From positions 7,375-71,374 of the forward strand of contig CBDHFJ010000137.1 of assembly GCA_965262315.1 (NCBI GenBank): a stretch of 64,000 bases of DNA, read 5' to 3'. The translations under genes and the position numbers were made by a program. The notes under the pieces are model-generated. The model worked only from the letters and a program-made list of their open reading frames with translations, was not told the DNA's origin and made no database searches. The DNA comes from JBCCFK01 sp965262315. Lineage in GTDB: Bacteria; Actinomycetota; Acidimicrobiia; Acidimicrobiales; UBA8592. This document shows, in pieces, positions 48,859 to 57,648 of this stretch. Numbering within the stretch: position 1 is the stretch's first letter; each line of letters starts with the position of its first letter.

Positions 48859-50108
48859 GCTCGTCGAGCCCCCGGCCCGAAGAGCGCCCACCCCGCGGCG
48901 AGCACCAGAGCCAGCGCGGCGACGCCGCTCCAGTGGCTGAGGCTGTGGAAGCTCGACCATTCGACCGCAACGCCCGCTGACAGCCCCGCGGACGCACCCG
49001 CACCGACCATCAACAGGTCGGCTGCGCCCTGGACCGCGACGCGATGCTCGACCGGGAACGAGCCGGTCAGGAGCGCGCTGCCGGCGATCAGGCCGAAGCT
49101 CCAGCCGACACCGATCAGGAACAGCCCGACGAAGACGCCGAGGCTGTCCTCGGGGTCCGTGTGGGATGCGAGCTCGGCACCGATGAACAGGGTGATGCCG
49201 CCCGCAGCGATCATGAGATGGGTGCCGAATCGGTCGACCAGCCAGCCGACCACCGGCGAGAACGCGTACATGCCGATGATGTGCACCGAGATCACGAACC
49301 CGATGATCCGCAGCTCGTGGTCGCCGTCCTTCATGTGCAGTGGGGTCATGGTCATGATCCCGACCATCACCGCCTGACCGAGCATCATCCCGAACACGGC
49401 GAGCCGAGCAGCGGGGTGACGCCAGATGCGACCGAACGCATCGCGTACCGGTGGACGCTTCGCGCCGGCCTCGGAGAGCCCGCCCGAGGCTGCGAGCGGA
49501 TCGGGATGCAGCAGTCGATCGACCAGCGTGCCGGCGACGACGAACACGACGAAGCTCAGCATGTACGGACCGGCGAGCTCGGGAAGGCCGACCTGTTCGG
49601 CCACCCAACCGGCGGGACCGAGGGCGAGCGTGGGCCCCAGCACGGAGCCGAACGTGCCGGCCCACACCAGGAAACCGATGGCCCGGGCGCGCCCGGACTC
49701 GGTGGCCAGATCGGCGGCGGCATACCGGGCCGACAGGTTCGTGGCGTTGCCCACGCCGATACCGAGGATGCCGAGGAGCAACAACGGATAGAACTCGGTG
49801 ACGGCGGCAAGGAACGCCAACGCCGCTCCGCCGGCAGCGATCACCCAGCCGATGCGAAGTCCCGGCCTCCGGCCGTGGCGAGCCATGTGGTTGGCAAGAG
49901 GCACGGTGGCCATCGCGCCGCCGAGGCTGAGCATCGCCGCGGCGAGCCCGGCAAGGGTGTCGGACCCGGTGATCTCCTCGCCCAGCACCGCGGCCGCTGC
50001 GAAGCCGCCGGCCATACCCATCCCCGCCGGCACCACCGTGGCCAGCAGCACCCGGACGGTGCGCTTCTGGAGTGCGGCCTGATCGGCCTCGGGGAGGGTC
50101 TGGGTCAC
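48840..50108 (-). CDS. Major facilitator superfamily transporter
   Basis: 422 residues with 12 predicted membrane helices and a longer cytosolic loop near residues 205-235 in the middle. Motif A variants NHMARHGRRPGLR (between helices 2 and 3) and VGWLVDRFGTH (between helices 8 and 9) are visible. It belongs to the drug/metabolite efflux-type group of unknown substrate. It overlaps the hydantoinase gene tail-to-tail by 19 bases. The promoter lies in the 170-base gap upstream of 50108, which contains short inverted GAGACCG/CGGTCTC elements. Confidence 0.87.
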   Translation of the reverse strand: MTQTLPEADQAALQKRTVRVLLATVVPAGMGMAGGFAAAAVLGEEITGSDTLAGLAAAMLSLGGAMATVPLANHMARHGRRPGLRIGWVIAAGGAALAFLAAVTEFYPLLLLGILGIGVGNATNLSARYAAADLATESGRARAIGFLVWAGTFGSVLGPTLALGPAGWVAEQVGLPELAGPYMLSFVVFVVAGTLVDRLLHPDPLAASGGLSEAGAKRPPVRDAFGRIWRHPAARLAVFGMMLGQAVMVGIMTMTPLHMKDGDHELRIIGFVISVHIIGMYAFSPVVGWLVDRFGTHLMIAAGGITLFIGAELASHTDPEDSLGVFVGLFLIGVGWSFGLIAGSALLTGSFPVEHRVAVQGAADLLMVGAGASAGLSAGVAVEWSSFHSLSHWSGVAALALVLAAGWALFGPGARRAQAGVP

Positions 50109-50281
50109 CTCGCCACGCTACTCCCCGTGGCCCGCCTGGACCGTTTCGTTCACCGCGGCGCGAGACCGCAACGTGCCGCGGTCGCGGATCGCGCCAGCGT
50201 GAACCACGACGCTGAAAGCGCACCACGGTCTCGCCGGCAACGCGGCGTGTACGCACCCGGTCTCGTGCGCACCACGGAGGA

Positions 50282-50647
50282 TCAGACGAAGTCGGTCACC
50301 AGCGGGTGAAGCAGGACCGCCGGAAGATCGCCCTGGCTCTCCAGTTCGATGAGCGCGAGCTCCACGTCGTGGCGCTGGAAGTCGAGCCGTCGACACAGCG
50401 AGCCGTCGGGATCCCAGACGGTCACCACCAGCCGCGGCTCGTCGGCGTCGTCCAAGAGTCCCAGCGCCGCATACCGACCCGACCAGGCGAGCCCGAGGTA
50501 GCGACCAGCGGGGTGATCGGCACGGCTCCAACGCATGGCGGCGTTCGTGGCCTCGTTGCGTTGCCTCGGATCGTCGATGGCGACCCGTTCACCGGTCGAG
50601 CGCGCCTGGCCCGCCAGACGCTCCGGCAAGCCTGGCTCACCGCTCAT
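50282..50647 (-). CDS. Hypothetical protein
   Basis: 121 residues from the ATG at 50647. The C-terminal half (YLGLAWSGRYAALGLLDDAD, then VVTVWDPDGSLCRRLDFQRH) looks like a small beta-sheet fold with a final acidic helix. No signal peptide or known motif is visible. Longer starts up to 50758 are possible but give a basic, low-complexity leader. It is a lone gene; about 230 bases separate it from the DUF2797 gene, where I see no other convincing gene. Confidence 0.5.
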   Translation of the reverse strand: MSGEPGLPERLAGQARSTGERVAIDDPRQRNEATNAAMRWSRADHPAGRYLGLAWSGRYAALGLLDDADEPRLVVTVWDPDGSLCRRLDFQRHDVELALIELESQGDLPAVLLHPLVTDFV

Positions 50648-50879
50648 CGAACACCGCCGAGTCACGCTCGGCCACCGCTCGACGAGCGCGCGGCCCATCG
50701 TCGTCTGCCTCGGCCCACCGTCGCCCCGGCGCGCCATGCCCTTGCTCCCGCAACGCATCTGTCCTCCCGCTGCGGGCAGTCTCCACCATGACGGCGCGCC
50801 GCGCCTCGCGGATGTGGTTCATGGGGCCAGCGCGGTCCAGTGTTGCGAACGAGCTTCGCAACCACGGTCCACGGTGCTG

Positions 50880-51800
50880 TCAGAAGAGGGAGTCCTGGAC
50901 CGCGAGTTCGTCGGACTCGTAGTCGCCGAGCCGGAGCTCGATCCCGAAGAGCTGGCCGATGTCGGCCACGAAGACGTCGGCGGTCCCGCGACGTTGCACG
51001 GCCGCCGCCCGACCGCAGGCGGCGACGACCTCGAGGTCGTGCTGGCCCGTGTCCAGCCGGACGGGGTAGCGGTGCAGCGACTGCCAGACGGCCGCATCGC
51101 CCCCCGGGAACGACCAGGATTCGCGCTGCGACTCGATGCGGCTGTCGGCCATCCGGTCCTGGAGGTCCCGGACCTGATCGGCCCGCCACGCGAGCTCCTC
51201 GTCGAGTCGGGTGTCGGGAACCGGCGACGCCATGCCATCCAGCTTGCGGCCGATCGAGACCGACTGGGGGATCTCCAGCTCCGCGGTGACCCGGTCCTCG
51301 ATGTCGCGCACGGCGTAGCCGTCGGTGGTGGTGGCGACGAGCAACGCGCGCCACGCGCCCTGCTCGGTGAGGCGCTTGTGGTGCCGCTTGGCGGTGGAGG
51401 TGCCGACCTTGACGCTGCCGTCGCGGAAGGCGGCGAGGTACAACACGTTCGGCTGCCGGAGGTGCTCGGCGATCGCCGGGTCGATGTCGGCGCGGTCCTT
51501 CGTGTGGGCGTGGTGCAGGTTGGAGGCGAAGGTGGCGTCCGAGATCGAGCACTGCGTGCACAGCTTCGACCCCGACTCGGGGCGGTTGGCACAGTCGTAG
51601 TGATCGCCGTCGGCCGACCGGAACGGGGTCTTCCCGACGCAGAGCCGAGGCGCGTCACGATCGGCCTGATAGTTGAGAACCAGTCCGAGCAGAGGCACGA
51701 CTTCCGATGCGGCAGCGCCGTCGTCGCGAACCCGGACGAGCGGCTCACCCGACGCCCACGTCAATCCCGTGATGACGCGAGTGACCGGCAGCGACTCCAT
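50880..51800 (-). CDS. DUF2797 family protein
   Basis: 306 residues. The family signs are a Cys/His-rich region LCVGKTPFRSADGDHYDC followed by LCTQCSISDATFASNLHHAH, suited to a zinc site, and then VLYLAAFRDGSVKVGTST with R-H-H-K-R-L-T-E-Q-G, which resembles a GIY-YIG-type nuclease core strand. The role of the family is not established. Residues of the N-terminal beta-domain (ITGLTWASGEPLVRV) are conserved. It is the last gene downstream of the SDR gene's end on the same strand, with 49 bases between. Confidence 0.8.
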   Translation of the reverse strand: MESLPVTRVITGLTWASGEPLVRVRDDGAAASEVVPLLGLVLNYQADRDAPRLCVGKTPFRSADGDHYDCANRPESGSKLCTQCSISDATFASNLHHAHTKDRADIDPAIAEHLRQPNVLYLAAFRDGSVKVGTSTAKRHHKRLTEQGAWRALLVATTTDGYAVRDIEDRVTAELEIPQSVSIGRKLDGMASPVPDTRLDEELAWRADQVRDLQDRMADSRIESQRESWSFPGGDAAVWQSLHRYPVRLDTGQHDLEVVAACGRAAAVQRRGTADVFVADIGQLFGIELRLGDYESDELAVQDSLF

Positions 51801-51849
51801 GGTCCGACCCTACCGACCACCCCGGGTCGGACCGTTCTCACGCCTCGAC

Positions 51850-52773
51850 TCAGCGATAGGAGTCGACGGTGGCCCTGATCTGTGCGTCGAGGGGGGTGGG
51901 CTCGAGGCCGAAGACCTCGGAGGTCTCGGTGGCGTCGATCACGAACGGCTTCTCGAACTGGTAGAGCATCTCGGGCAGCTCCCGCATGAGGGGGCTGAAG
52001 ACTCCCGCGATCTTCACCAGGGCCGCAGGGATCCGCTTGACCTTCGGGGTCGCCACCCCGGCCTCCGCCGCCACGGCGGCGGCCATCTCCTCGACCGTGT
52101 GCGGCTCGATGGTGGGGACGTGCCAGGGCCGACCGAGCGCACGCTCGTCGGTCCCGGCGACGGCCATCATCCGCGCCACGTCGTCGATGTAGGTCCAGCT
52201 GTGCTTCACGTCTGTGGCGCCGAGCACCTGCGGGCTCTTGCCGGCGAGCACCCGGGGGACGAACCGGTCGCCCAGGTGGGCGGTCTCGCCGAGTCCCGGG
52301 CCGAAGTAGTCGGATGCCCGAACCTCGGTGGCCTGGATGCGGCCGGCCTGGTGGGCAGCGAGTGCGTCCCGCCACATGCGCGCACGGATCGCGCCCTTCT
52401 TGGTCGGCGGATCGAGCGGGTCGGTGGCCTTCATCGGACCCGAGTCCTCGGCGTAGCCGTACAGGTTGCTCATGGTGACGAGCCGGGCGCCTGTCTCCTC
52501 AGCGGTGGCGAGGAAGCTCTCGGCCAGCGGCGGCCAGTCGCTGACCCACTTGTGGTACGGCGGGTTGGCGCAGTTGTAGATGGCCACGCAGTCCGCGGCG
52601 AGCTCGATCATGCGGTTCCGGTCGGTGGCGTCGGCGGCGACTCGCTCGATGGCCGGGTGCGTCGGGCCACTTCCCGAACGGGTGACGATCCGGACCTCTT
52701 CGCCCCGCTCGACGAGCTCTCGGGCCGTTCCCGTGCCGACCGCACCTGCTCCGACGATCATGTGAGTTGCCAT
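51850..52773 (-). CDS. NAD-dependent epimerase/dehydratase (SDR) family protein
   Basis: 307 residues. MATHMIVGAGAVGTGTARELV carries the Rossmann motif G-A-G-A-V-G, and NLYGYAEDSG is the typical post-Tyr strand; the catalytic Y-x-x-x-K is degenerate, so this is an atypical SDR. EVRASDYFGPG and SWTYIDDVARMM are further extended-SDR signs. It probably acts as a reductase or sensor of NAD(P). It is divergent from the TetR gene, and both share a clear operator set, so the TetR protein most likely represses this gene. Confidence 0.85.
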   Translation of the reverse strand: MATHMIVGAGAVGTGTARELVERGEEVRIVTRSGSGPTHPAIERVAADATDRNRMIELAADCVAIYNCANPPYHKWVSDWPPLAESFLATAEETGARLVTMSNLYGYAEDSGPMKATDPLDPPTKKGAIRARMWRDALAAHQAGRIQATEVRASDYFGPGLGETAHLGDRFVPRVLAGKSPQVLGATDVKHSWTYIDDVARMMAVAGTDERALGRPWHVPTIEPHTVEEMAAAVAAEAGVATPKVKRIPAALVKIAGVFSPLMRELPEMLYQFEKPFVIDATETSEVFGLEPTPLDAQIRATVDSYR

Positions 52774-52821
52774 TGGTCTCTCCTGCCTCGGCTCGGTCGG
52801 TCCATCCGCCGAGCGCTGATT

Positions 52822-52913
52822 CGAAACGAGAGCAGTGCTCTCGTTTCGTACGTTCGCAACTCTCAGGGCAAAAGTCAAGAGCGGTGCTCTCGTTTTTGTT
52901 CACCGCTCTCGAC
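52822..52913. promoter_or_regulatory. Multiple TetR-type operators in the SDR/TetR divergent region
   Basis: Site 1 is CGAAACGAGAGC-AGT-GCTCTCGTTTCG (52822-52848), a perfect 12+3+12 palindrome. Site 2 at 52877-52897 repeats its core as AAGAGC-GGT-GCTCTCG with a degenerate left arm. A half-site ACCGCTCTCG follows at 52903-52912. All share GAGC-N3-GCTC. They lie in the 170 bases between divergently transcribed genes and suit repression of both. Confidence 0.8.
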
Positions 52914-52944
52914 ATCGAGCTTCCGATCAGCGAAGATGCCGGTC

Positions 52945-53655
52945 ATGGGCCCGAAGGAGACCGCCAACGCACCCCGGACCGCCCGTGCCGCGGCGCGCGA
53001 GATGCTCACCAGCCAGATCCTCGAGACGGCTCGATCACACCTGATCGAGCGGGGTGCCGGCGAGCTCAGCCTGCGAGCCGTGGCTCGCGAGCTCGGCATG
53101 GCCTCGTCCGCCGTCTACCGCTACTACCCCAGTCGCGATGCCCTGCTGACGGCGCTGATCATCGACGCCTACGACTCGCTGGGTGAGGCCGCCGAACATG
53201 CCGAGTCGAGCGTCGACCGCGACGACCACCTCGGCAGGTGGCGGGCGACCGCCCACGCCGTCCGCAACTGGGCCATCGCCCACCCGCAGGAATACGCGCT
53301 GATCTACGGCACCCCGGTGCCCGGCTACGAGGCGCCCCAGGACACCATCGACCCCGCGTCGCGGGTGACCCTGGTCCTGCTGCGGCTGCTCCTCGACATG
53401 CCGGCCCGACCGTGGGATCAACCGGTCCCCATCGACGACGAGCTCGCCGACCAGGTGCAGCGTGTCCGCGAGGTCTCCGGCCTGGAGCTCCCCGACGAGC
53501 AGATCCTTCGCGGCATCACCGCGTGGGTCCTCCTCTATGGCCTGGTGAACTTCGAGCTCTTCGGTTCGTTCAAGAACACGTTCGACGATGCGGGCCCGGT
53601 GTTCGCCCACCAGATCGACCTCATGGCCGTCCACATGGGCCTGAAGTTGTCATGA
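52945..53655 (+). CDS. TetR-family transcriptional regulator
   Basis: 236 residues from ATG 52945 (the ATG at 52936 adds three). The N-terminal HTH is typical: AREMLTSQILETARSHLIERGAGELSLRAVARELGMASSAVYRYYPSRDALLTALI spans the helices with the S-x-x-x-Y-x-Y recognition helix. The C-terminal ligand domain matches the TetR_C_13/WHG group (ALIYGTPVPGYEAP is a frequent sign). It is divergent from the SDR gene; the palindromes between them are the presumed operators. A hairpin follows its stop. Confidence 0.9.
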   Translation: MGPKETANAPRTARAAAREMLTSQILETARSHLIERGAGELSLRAVARELGMASSAVYRYYPSRDALLTALIIDAYDSLGEAAEHAESSVDRDDHLGRWRATAHAVRNWAIAHPQEYALIYGTPVPGYEAPQDTIDPASRVTLVLLRLLLDMPARPWDQPVPIDDELADQVQRVREVSGLELPDEQILRGITAWVLLYGLVNFELFGSFKNTFDDAGPVFAHQIDLMAVHMGLKLS

Positions 53656-53677
53656 CGTCACGCTCAGACGCCTCACG

Positions 53678-53732
53678 CCCCTGGGATTCGTGAAGGGTTC
53701 CGACAGGCCGGAACTCTTCACAAATCCAGGGG
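53678..53732. terminator. Bidirectional hairpin terminator candidate
   Basis: The left arm 53678-53702 and right arm 53709-53732 pair over about 23 bases with one bulge and two mismatches around a six-base loop (core GTGAAG...CTTCAC). It lies between the TetR stop and the end of the convergent GFA gene and is well placed to end both transcripts. Confidence 0.75.
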
Positions 53733-53745
53733 ACGGTGGGCGCGG

Positions 53746-54141
53746 TCAGCGATCGTAGGCCGCGGTCTCGATGGTGTCGTCGAGGCGGTGGTAGTCGGAG
53801 GCCTCGGCGCCGAACAGCGCCAGGTCCGTGACGATCCCGGTGGGCGGATCGAGGGTGCCCGCACAGATCGAGATCGAGTCCGGCGCGCTGTCGGACCGCC
53901 AGAACAGCGAGCTGCCACAGACGGCGCAGAAGGCGTAGGCGACCGCGGGTTCCTCCGTCGGGCGGTACCAGCGGAGCTGCTCCTCACCCTCGACCGTGAG
54001 ATCATCCGGCGAGCACGCACTGGCGGCCATGAAGTGGCCGGTGAAGCGGCGGCAGCGCTCGCAGTGGCAGTTGATCGCGTTCCTGACCGGGCCGTCGACC
54101 CGGTAGCGGATCGAGCCGCACGCGCACCCGCCGGCGTTCAC
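53746..54141 (-). CDS. GFA/CENP-V-domain zinc protein
   Basis: 131 residues, one GFA (glutathione-dependent formaldehyde-activating-like) domain. Zinc-binding cysteines are visible in GGCACGSIRY, NCHCERCRR and FCAVCGSSLF. The fold is a small beta structure with two zincs. Its start overlaps the SoxG stop by four bases, so it is the last gene of the sox operon. Formaldehyde is released when sarcosine is oxidised, which makes this placement meaningful, although a GFA protein has not been proven to act on formaldehyde in this setting. Confidence 0.82.
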   Translation of the reverse strand: MNAGGCACGSIRYRVDGPVRNAINCHCERCRRFTGHFMAASACSPDDLTVEGEEQLRWYRPTEEPAVAYAFCAVCGSSLFWRSDSAPDSISICAGTLDPPTGIVTDLALFGAEASDYHRLDDTIETAAYDR

Positions 54142-54694
54142 GACACGACGCCGATCCCGAACTCGTCGCCCGCGTCGAGCAGGGCGTCGAACAGGTACTG
54201 CCCGAACGATCGATCACAGGCGATCAGGTAGCTCGGGGTGTCGTGCTGGTCCTGGCGAGTGAGGTCACACGCGACCTTGGCGACCGACGCCGACACCACC
54301 GCGCCGTCGGGCGTCATCGCATCCGACCAGTCCAGGCTGCACACCTTCTCGAGCAGCGACGCGGCATCCGCACCGGTGAGCCGGAAGAGGGCTCGGCTGT
54401 GCGTGTGGTCGATCACGCTCACGTGGCCGCTGGTGTCGAGCTCGGCCACGTACGCGGCGTTGGTCTCGGCGGGCCCGAGGAGCATCCACTCCCCGGGTCG
54501 CTGTCCGAGCACGAGCATCTCGCCGGCACCACGGCTGGCGCCGAACCCCACGCCGAGCACTGCGGCTGCGGCGGTGTCGGCCGCGGCTCGCACGATCGTC
54601 TTGGCCGTGGCCGAGATGTCGGCGAGCGTCAGCTCGGCCCCGCTGCCATCGGGTAGGTCGTGACGACCGAGCTCTCGAAGCTGAGGTCACGCAC
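54138..54694 (-). CDS. soxG: Sarcosine oxidase gamma subunit (frameshifted as given)
   Basis: The main frame gives the gamma-subunit body: LTLADISATAKTIVRAAADT, EMLVLGQRPGEWMLLGP and VSVIDHTHSRALFRLTG. It has no start codon until a late GTG at 54593 that would cut the conserved beginning. Its N-terminus lies in another frame: a GTG at 54694, overlapping the end of soxA by eight bases, gives VRDLSFESSVVTTYP. Adding one C to the CCC at 54651-54653 joins the frames as TTYPDGSGAELTLAD. Codon bias switches frame at the same point. SoxG helps assemble the heterotetramer. The intact length would be about 185 residues. Confidence 0.75.
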
Positions 54695-57548
54695 GGAGTC
54701 GCGCTCCTTCCGGGTCGAAGTGGGCGTGGTGTTCCATCACCCGGGCGGTGACGCGGCGGCCGTCGACGAGAACGACGGTCAACTCCGTGCCGGGCGCCGC
54801 CACCTCGGGCAGCACCTGGCCCAGGCAGATCGACCGATTCAGCGTCGGCGACATGCGTGAGGACGTGATGCGGCCGAGGATCTCGTTGGTCCCGGCACGC
54901 ACGATCTGACAGGCCTCGTCGGGCACCAGCTGCGGGTCGGTCGGCTGGATGGCGACGATCAGCGGGGCCGATTCGTCCTCCATGGCCCACGCGAGCTCGG
55001 GCTTGCCCGCGAAGTCGTCCTTGTCCAGCTTGATCAGCCCGCCCATGCCGGTGGACGGGGCCTTGGTGAGGCCGTCGGTGTCCTGGCCCACGATGAAGTG
55101 GCCCTTCTCCAGCCGCATGATCCGCTGCGCCTCGAGCCCGAATGCCCCGACACCCAGATCGGCGCCTTCGGCAAGGAGTCGCTCCCACACGCGGAGGCCG
55201 TGGCCCGCCGGGACGTGGAGCTCGTAGGACAGCTCGCCGGTGAACCCGATGCGCCACACGAAGCAGCCGGCCACGTCGGCGATGGTGCCGGTGCGGACCT
55301 GCATGTACGCGAAGGCGTCGGGCGAGAGGTCGATGTCGTTGACCAGGCGCTGCATCAGCTCGCGCGACTTCGGTCCGGCGACGTTGATGGACGTGAAGCC
55401 GGTGGTGACCGGCGTGACGTGGACCTGCCACTCGGGGTGCTCGGTCTGGAGCCAGTTCTCCGCCCACTCCCAGACACCGCCGGCACCCGACGACGTGGTG
55501 GTCATGATGTAGTGGTCCTCGGCCAGGTGGCCGGTGACGCCGTCGTCGAGCACCACGCCGTCTTCGGCGCACATGATCCCGTAGCGGACCGAGCCGATCG
55601 GGAGCTTGGACCACTTGTTGGTGTAGAGCTGGTTCAACAGCTTCGGGACATCGGGGCCGCGAAGATCGAGCTTGCCCAGCGGGGTGACGTCGGTGATGCC
55701 GACGTTGGATCGGGTGTTGCGCACCTCGGCGGCCGGGTCGCCGTAGTGCTCGGGGCGGATCCACTGGCCGGCGAGGATGGGGGTGACGCCGTTGGCCTCG
55801 TGCCAGGGCTGGATCGACGACACCCGCACCGGCTCGAAGACCCGGCCGCCGAGCGCACCGAGCGTGATGGGAGCGTACGGCGGGCGCCACACCGTGGTGC
55901 CGACTTCCTCGATGGTCTCGCCTCGGGCCTCGGCCAGCACCGCAACCGTGTTGACGGTCTCGAGCTTGCCCTGGGCTGGACCCATGGTCGCGGTGGTGTA
56001 GCGCTTGAGGAGTTCGACCGAGTCGTAGCCCTCCTTGGCCGCGTTGACGAGGTCCTTGGACCCGACGTCCTCGGAGAAGTCCACGATGCCGTGGGTGGTG
56101 GAGCGGAACAGCGCCGGGTGGGGGTCACGGCCGAGCGGCGCGCGGTCGTCGGCGGGCCACTGGGGCTCCGGTCCGGCGACTTCGGTGGCTCGCGCGGTCA
56201 ACGCCTGCAGGCGATGACCGATCACGGCGGCACGTCCGGCTGCGAGACGACCGGTCGCCCGGCCGTGCTCGATGAGGCGATCGAGTGACCCGTCGCCGGC
56301 GAGCCCGCCAGTGGTCAACACGTCGTCGATACCCGCCGTGCCGTAGAAGCGAGCGCTGGTCTCGTCCCACGAGGGCCGGTCGCCGGTCATGTTGAGCAGC
56401 GAGGTCGGGGCAGTCCAGCCGATGGCGGTCACGAGCAGGTCGCACGCCACCTTGGTGCCGTCAGCGAGCTCGACCTCCTTCACCGACCGGGCCCCACCGT
56501 GTGCCTCCACGACGTTCTCGCCCCGACGCGCGTCGACCACGCGGGCGACCTCGATCCCCGCCCGCTCCAGGTCGGCGGCCGCAGCATCGCCGTCGGCGTT
56601 GGCCGTGAACACCACCGCTCGCTCGCCCGGCTTCACCGCATGCATGTTGACGAAACGGCGGACGGCGCCGGAGGTCATGACACCCGGCTTGTCGTTGCCG
56701 GCGAACACGTAGGGCCGCTCGATCAGGCCCGCAGCCACGACCAACGTCTTGGCCCGGGCCTTGATCAGCCGCTCGACGGCGATCGGATGGCTTCGCTGAA
56801 CGATGGCGATCCAGTTGTCGTCGTAGCGTCCGGTGACGGTCGAGTCGGTCAGGACCTCGACGCCCGCCGCCTCGACCGCCGCGGCCAGCTCGGCGGCGGT
56901 GGCCCGGTCCTCGTCCGACCCCCAGAGCAGGTGGCCGCCGAGACGATGGCCGTGCTCGACCAGCATCACCGAGGCGCCCGCCTCGGCTGCGGCGATCGCC
57001 GCGGCCATGCCCGCCGGGCCGCCTCCCGCCACCACCACGTCCGGGTGGGCGTAGCGCTTGTCGTGGTAGCGGTGCGGCGTGTCCAGGTCGACCTTGCCGC
57101 CCGGAGCGAAGGTGGCCAGCACCTTCTCGTAGGTGGGCCACAACCGCTGCGGCCGGATGAAGGTCTTGTAGTAGAAGCCGGCCGACAAGAACCGGCCCAC
57201 CAGCCCGTTGGCGGCCTTGATGTCGCGGTCGAGCGACGGCCACACGTTCTGGGCCTCGATCGCCATGCCGTTCTCGAGCAGCCGATGCGCCGAGCGCACG
57301 TTGGGGTCGTCGCCCACCTGCACGAAGGCGTTGGGGTCCCAGTAGTCGTTGGTCAGATAGCCGCGCGGCCGGTGGTACTTCATCGACCGCGACACGATGC
57401 GGACACCGTTGGCCACGAGCGCCGAGGCGATGGTGTCGCCGGCGAAGCCGAACAGCGGGTTGTCGTTCCAGGTGAAGTTGACCGGCGTGTCGCGGTCGAT
57501 CACCTCGCCGGCCTGGACGGGAAGCCGAGCCCTGTTCATCGCCACCAT
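54687..57548 (-). CDS. soxA: Sarcosine oxidase alpha subunit
   Basis: 953 residues, the normal size. Domains in order: a 2Fe-2S-like fold (VNFTWNDNPLFGFAGDTIAS), an FAD/NAD Rossmann domain (VVVAGGGPAGMAAAIAAAE), a central adenine-binding repeat, and a C-terminal folate-binding GcvT-like domain from about 570 (NVGITDVTPLGKLDLRGPD and VTGFTS region). In the heterotetramer it accepts reducing equivalents and binds tetrahydrofolate to make methylene-THF from the sarcosine methyl group. An alternative ATG at 57539 drops three residues. SoxD ends 65 bases upstream. Confidence 0.93.
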   Translation of the reverse strand: MVAMNRARLPVQAGEVIDRDTPVNFTWNDNPLFGFAGDTIASALVANGVRIVSRSMKYHRPRGYLTNDYWDPNAFVQVGDDPNVRSAHRLLENGMAIEAQNVWPSLDRDIKAANGLVGRFLSAGFYYKTFIRPQRLWPTYEKVLATFAPGGKVDLDTPHRYHDKRYAHPDVVVAGGGPAGMAAAIAAAEAGASVMLVEHGHRLGGHLLWGSDEDRATAAELAAAVEAAGVEVLTDSTVTGRYDDNWIAIVQRSHPIAVERLIKARAKTLVVAAGLIERPYVFAGNDKPGVMTSGAVRRFVNMHAVKPGERAVVFTANADGDAAAADLERAGIEVARVVDARRGENVVEAHGGARSVKEVELADGTKVACDLLVTAIGWTAPTSLLNMTGDRPSWDETSARFYGTAGIDDVLTTGGLAGDGSLDRLIEHGRATGRLAAGRAAVIGHRLQALTARATEVAGPEPQWPADDRAPLGRDPHPALFRSTTHGIVDFSEDVGSKDLVNAAKEGYDSVELLKRYTTATMGPAQGKLETVNTVAVLAEARGETIEEVGTTVWRPPYAPITLGALGGRVFEPVRVSSIQPWHEANGVTPILAGQWIRPEHYGDPAAEVRNTRSNVGITDVTPLGKLDLRGPDVPKLLNQLYTNKWSKLPIGSVRYGIMCAEDGVVLDDGVTGHLAEDHYIMTTTSSGAGGVWEWAENWLQTEHPEWQVHVTPVTTGFTSINVAGPKSRELMQRLVNDIDLSPDAFAYMQVRTGTIADVAGCFVWRIGFTGELSYELHVPAGHGLRVWERLLAEGADLGVGAFGLEAQRIMRLEKGHFIVGQDTDGLTKAPSTGMGGLIKLDKDDFAGKPELAWAMEDESAPLIVAIQPTDPQLVPDEACQIVRAGTNEILGRITSSRMSPTLNRSICLGQVLPEVAAPGTELTVVLVDGRRVTARVMEHHAHFDPEGARLRA

Positions 57549-57648
57549 GCCTTCCCTCCGAGCTTGGTGACGCCGGTGGGGCTGCCTGCCGATCGCACTC
57601 GGGGCCGGGTCTTCATGCCTTCCCCCCGAGCTTGGTGACGCCGGTGGG
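57546..57648. repeat. Direct repeat of the soxD 3' end
   Basis: The 35-base sequence at 57614-57648, coding the soxD tail SPTGVTKLGGKA, recurs at 57546-57580 with one mismatch, an offset of 68 bases. The second copy lies beyond the soxD stop, immediately before the soxA start. Together they suggest a local duplication between the two genes. Confidence 0.8.

Noticed and set aside
50637..50861. 74-residue minus-strand frame between 50647 and 50880
   Set aside because: Basic and acidic low-complexity sequence, overlaps another frame's leader and has no homology signs.
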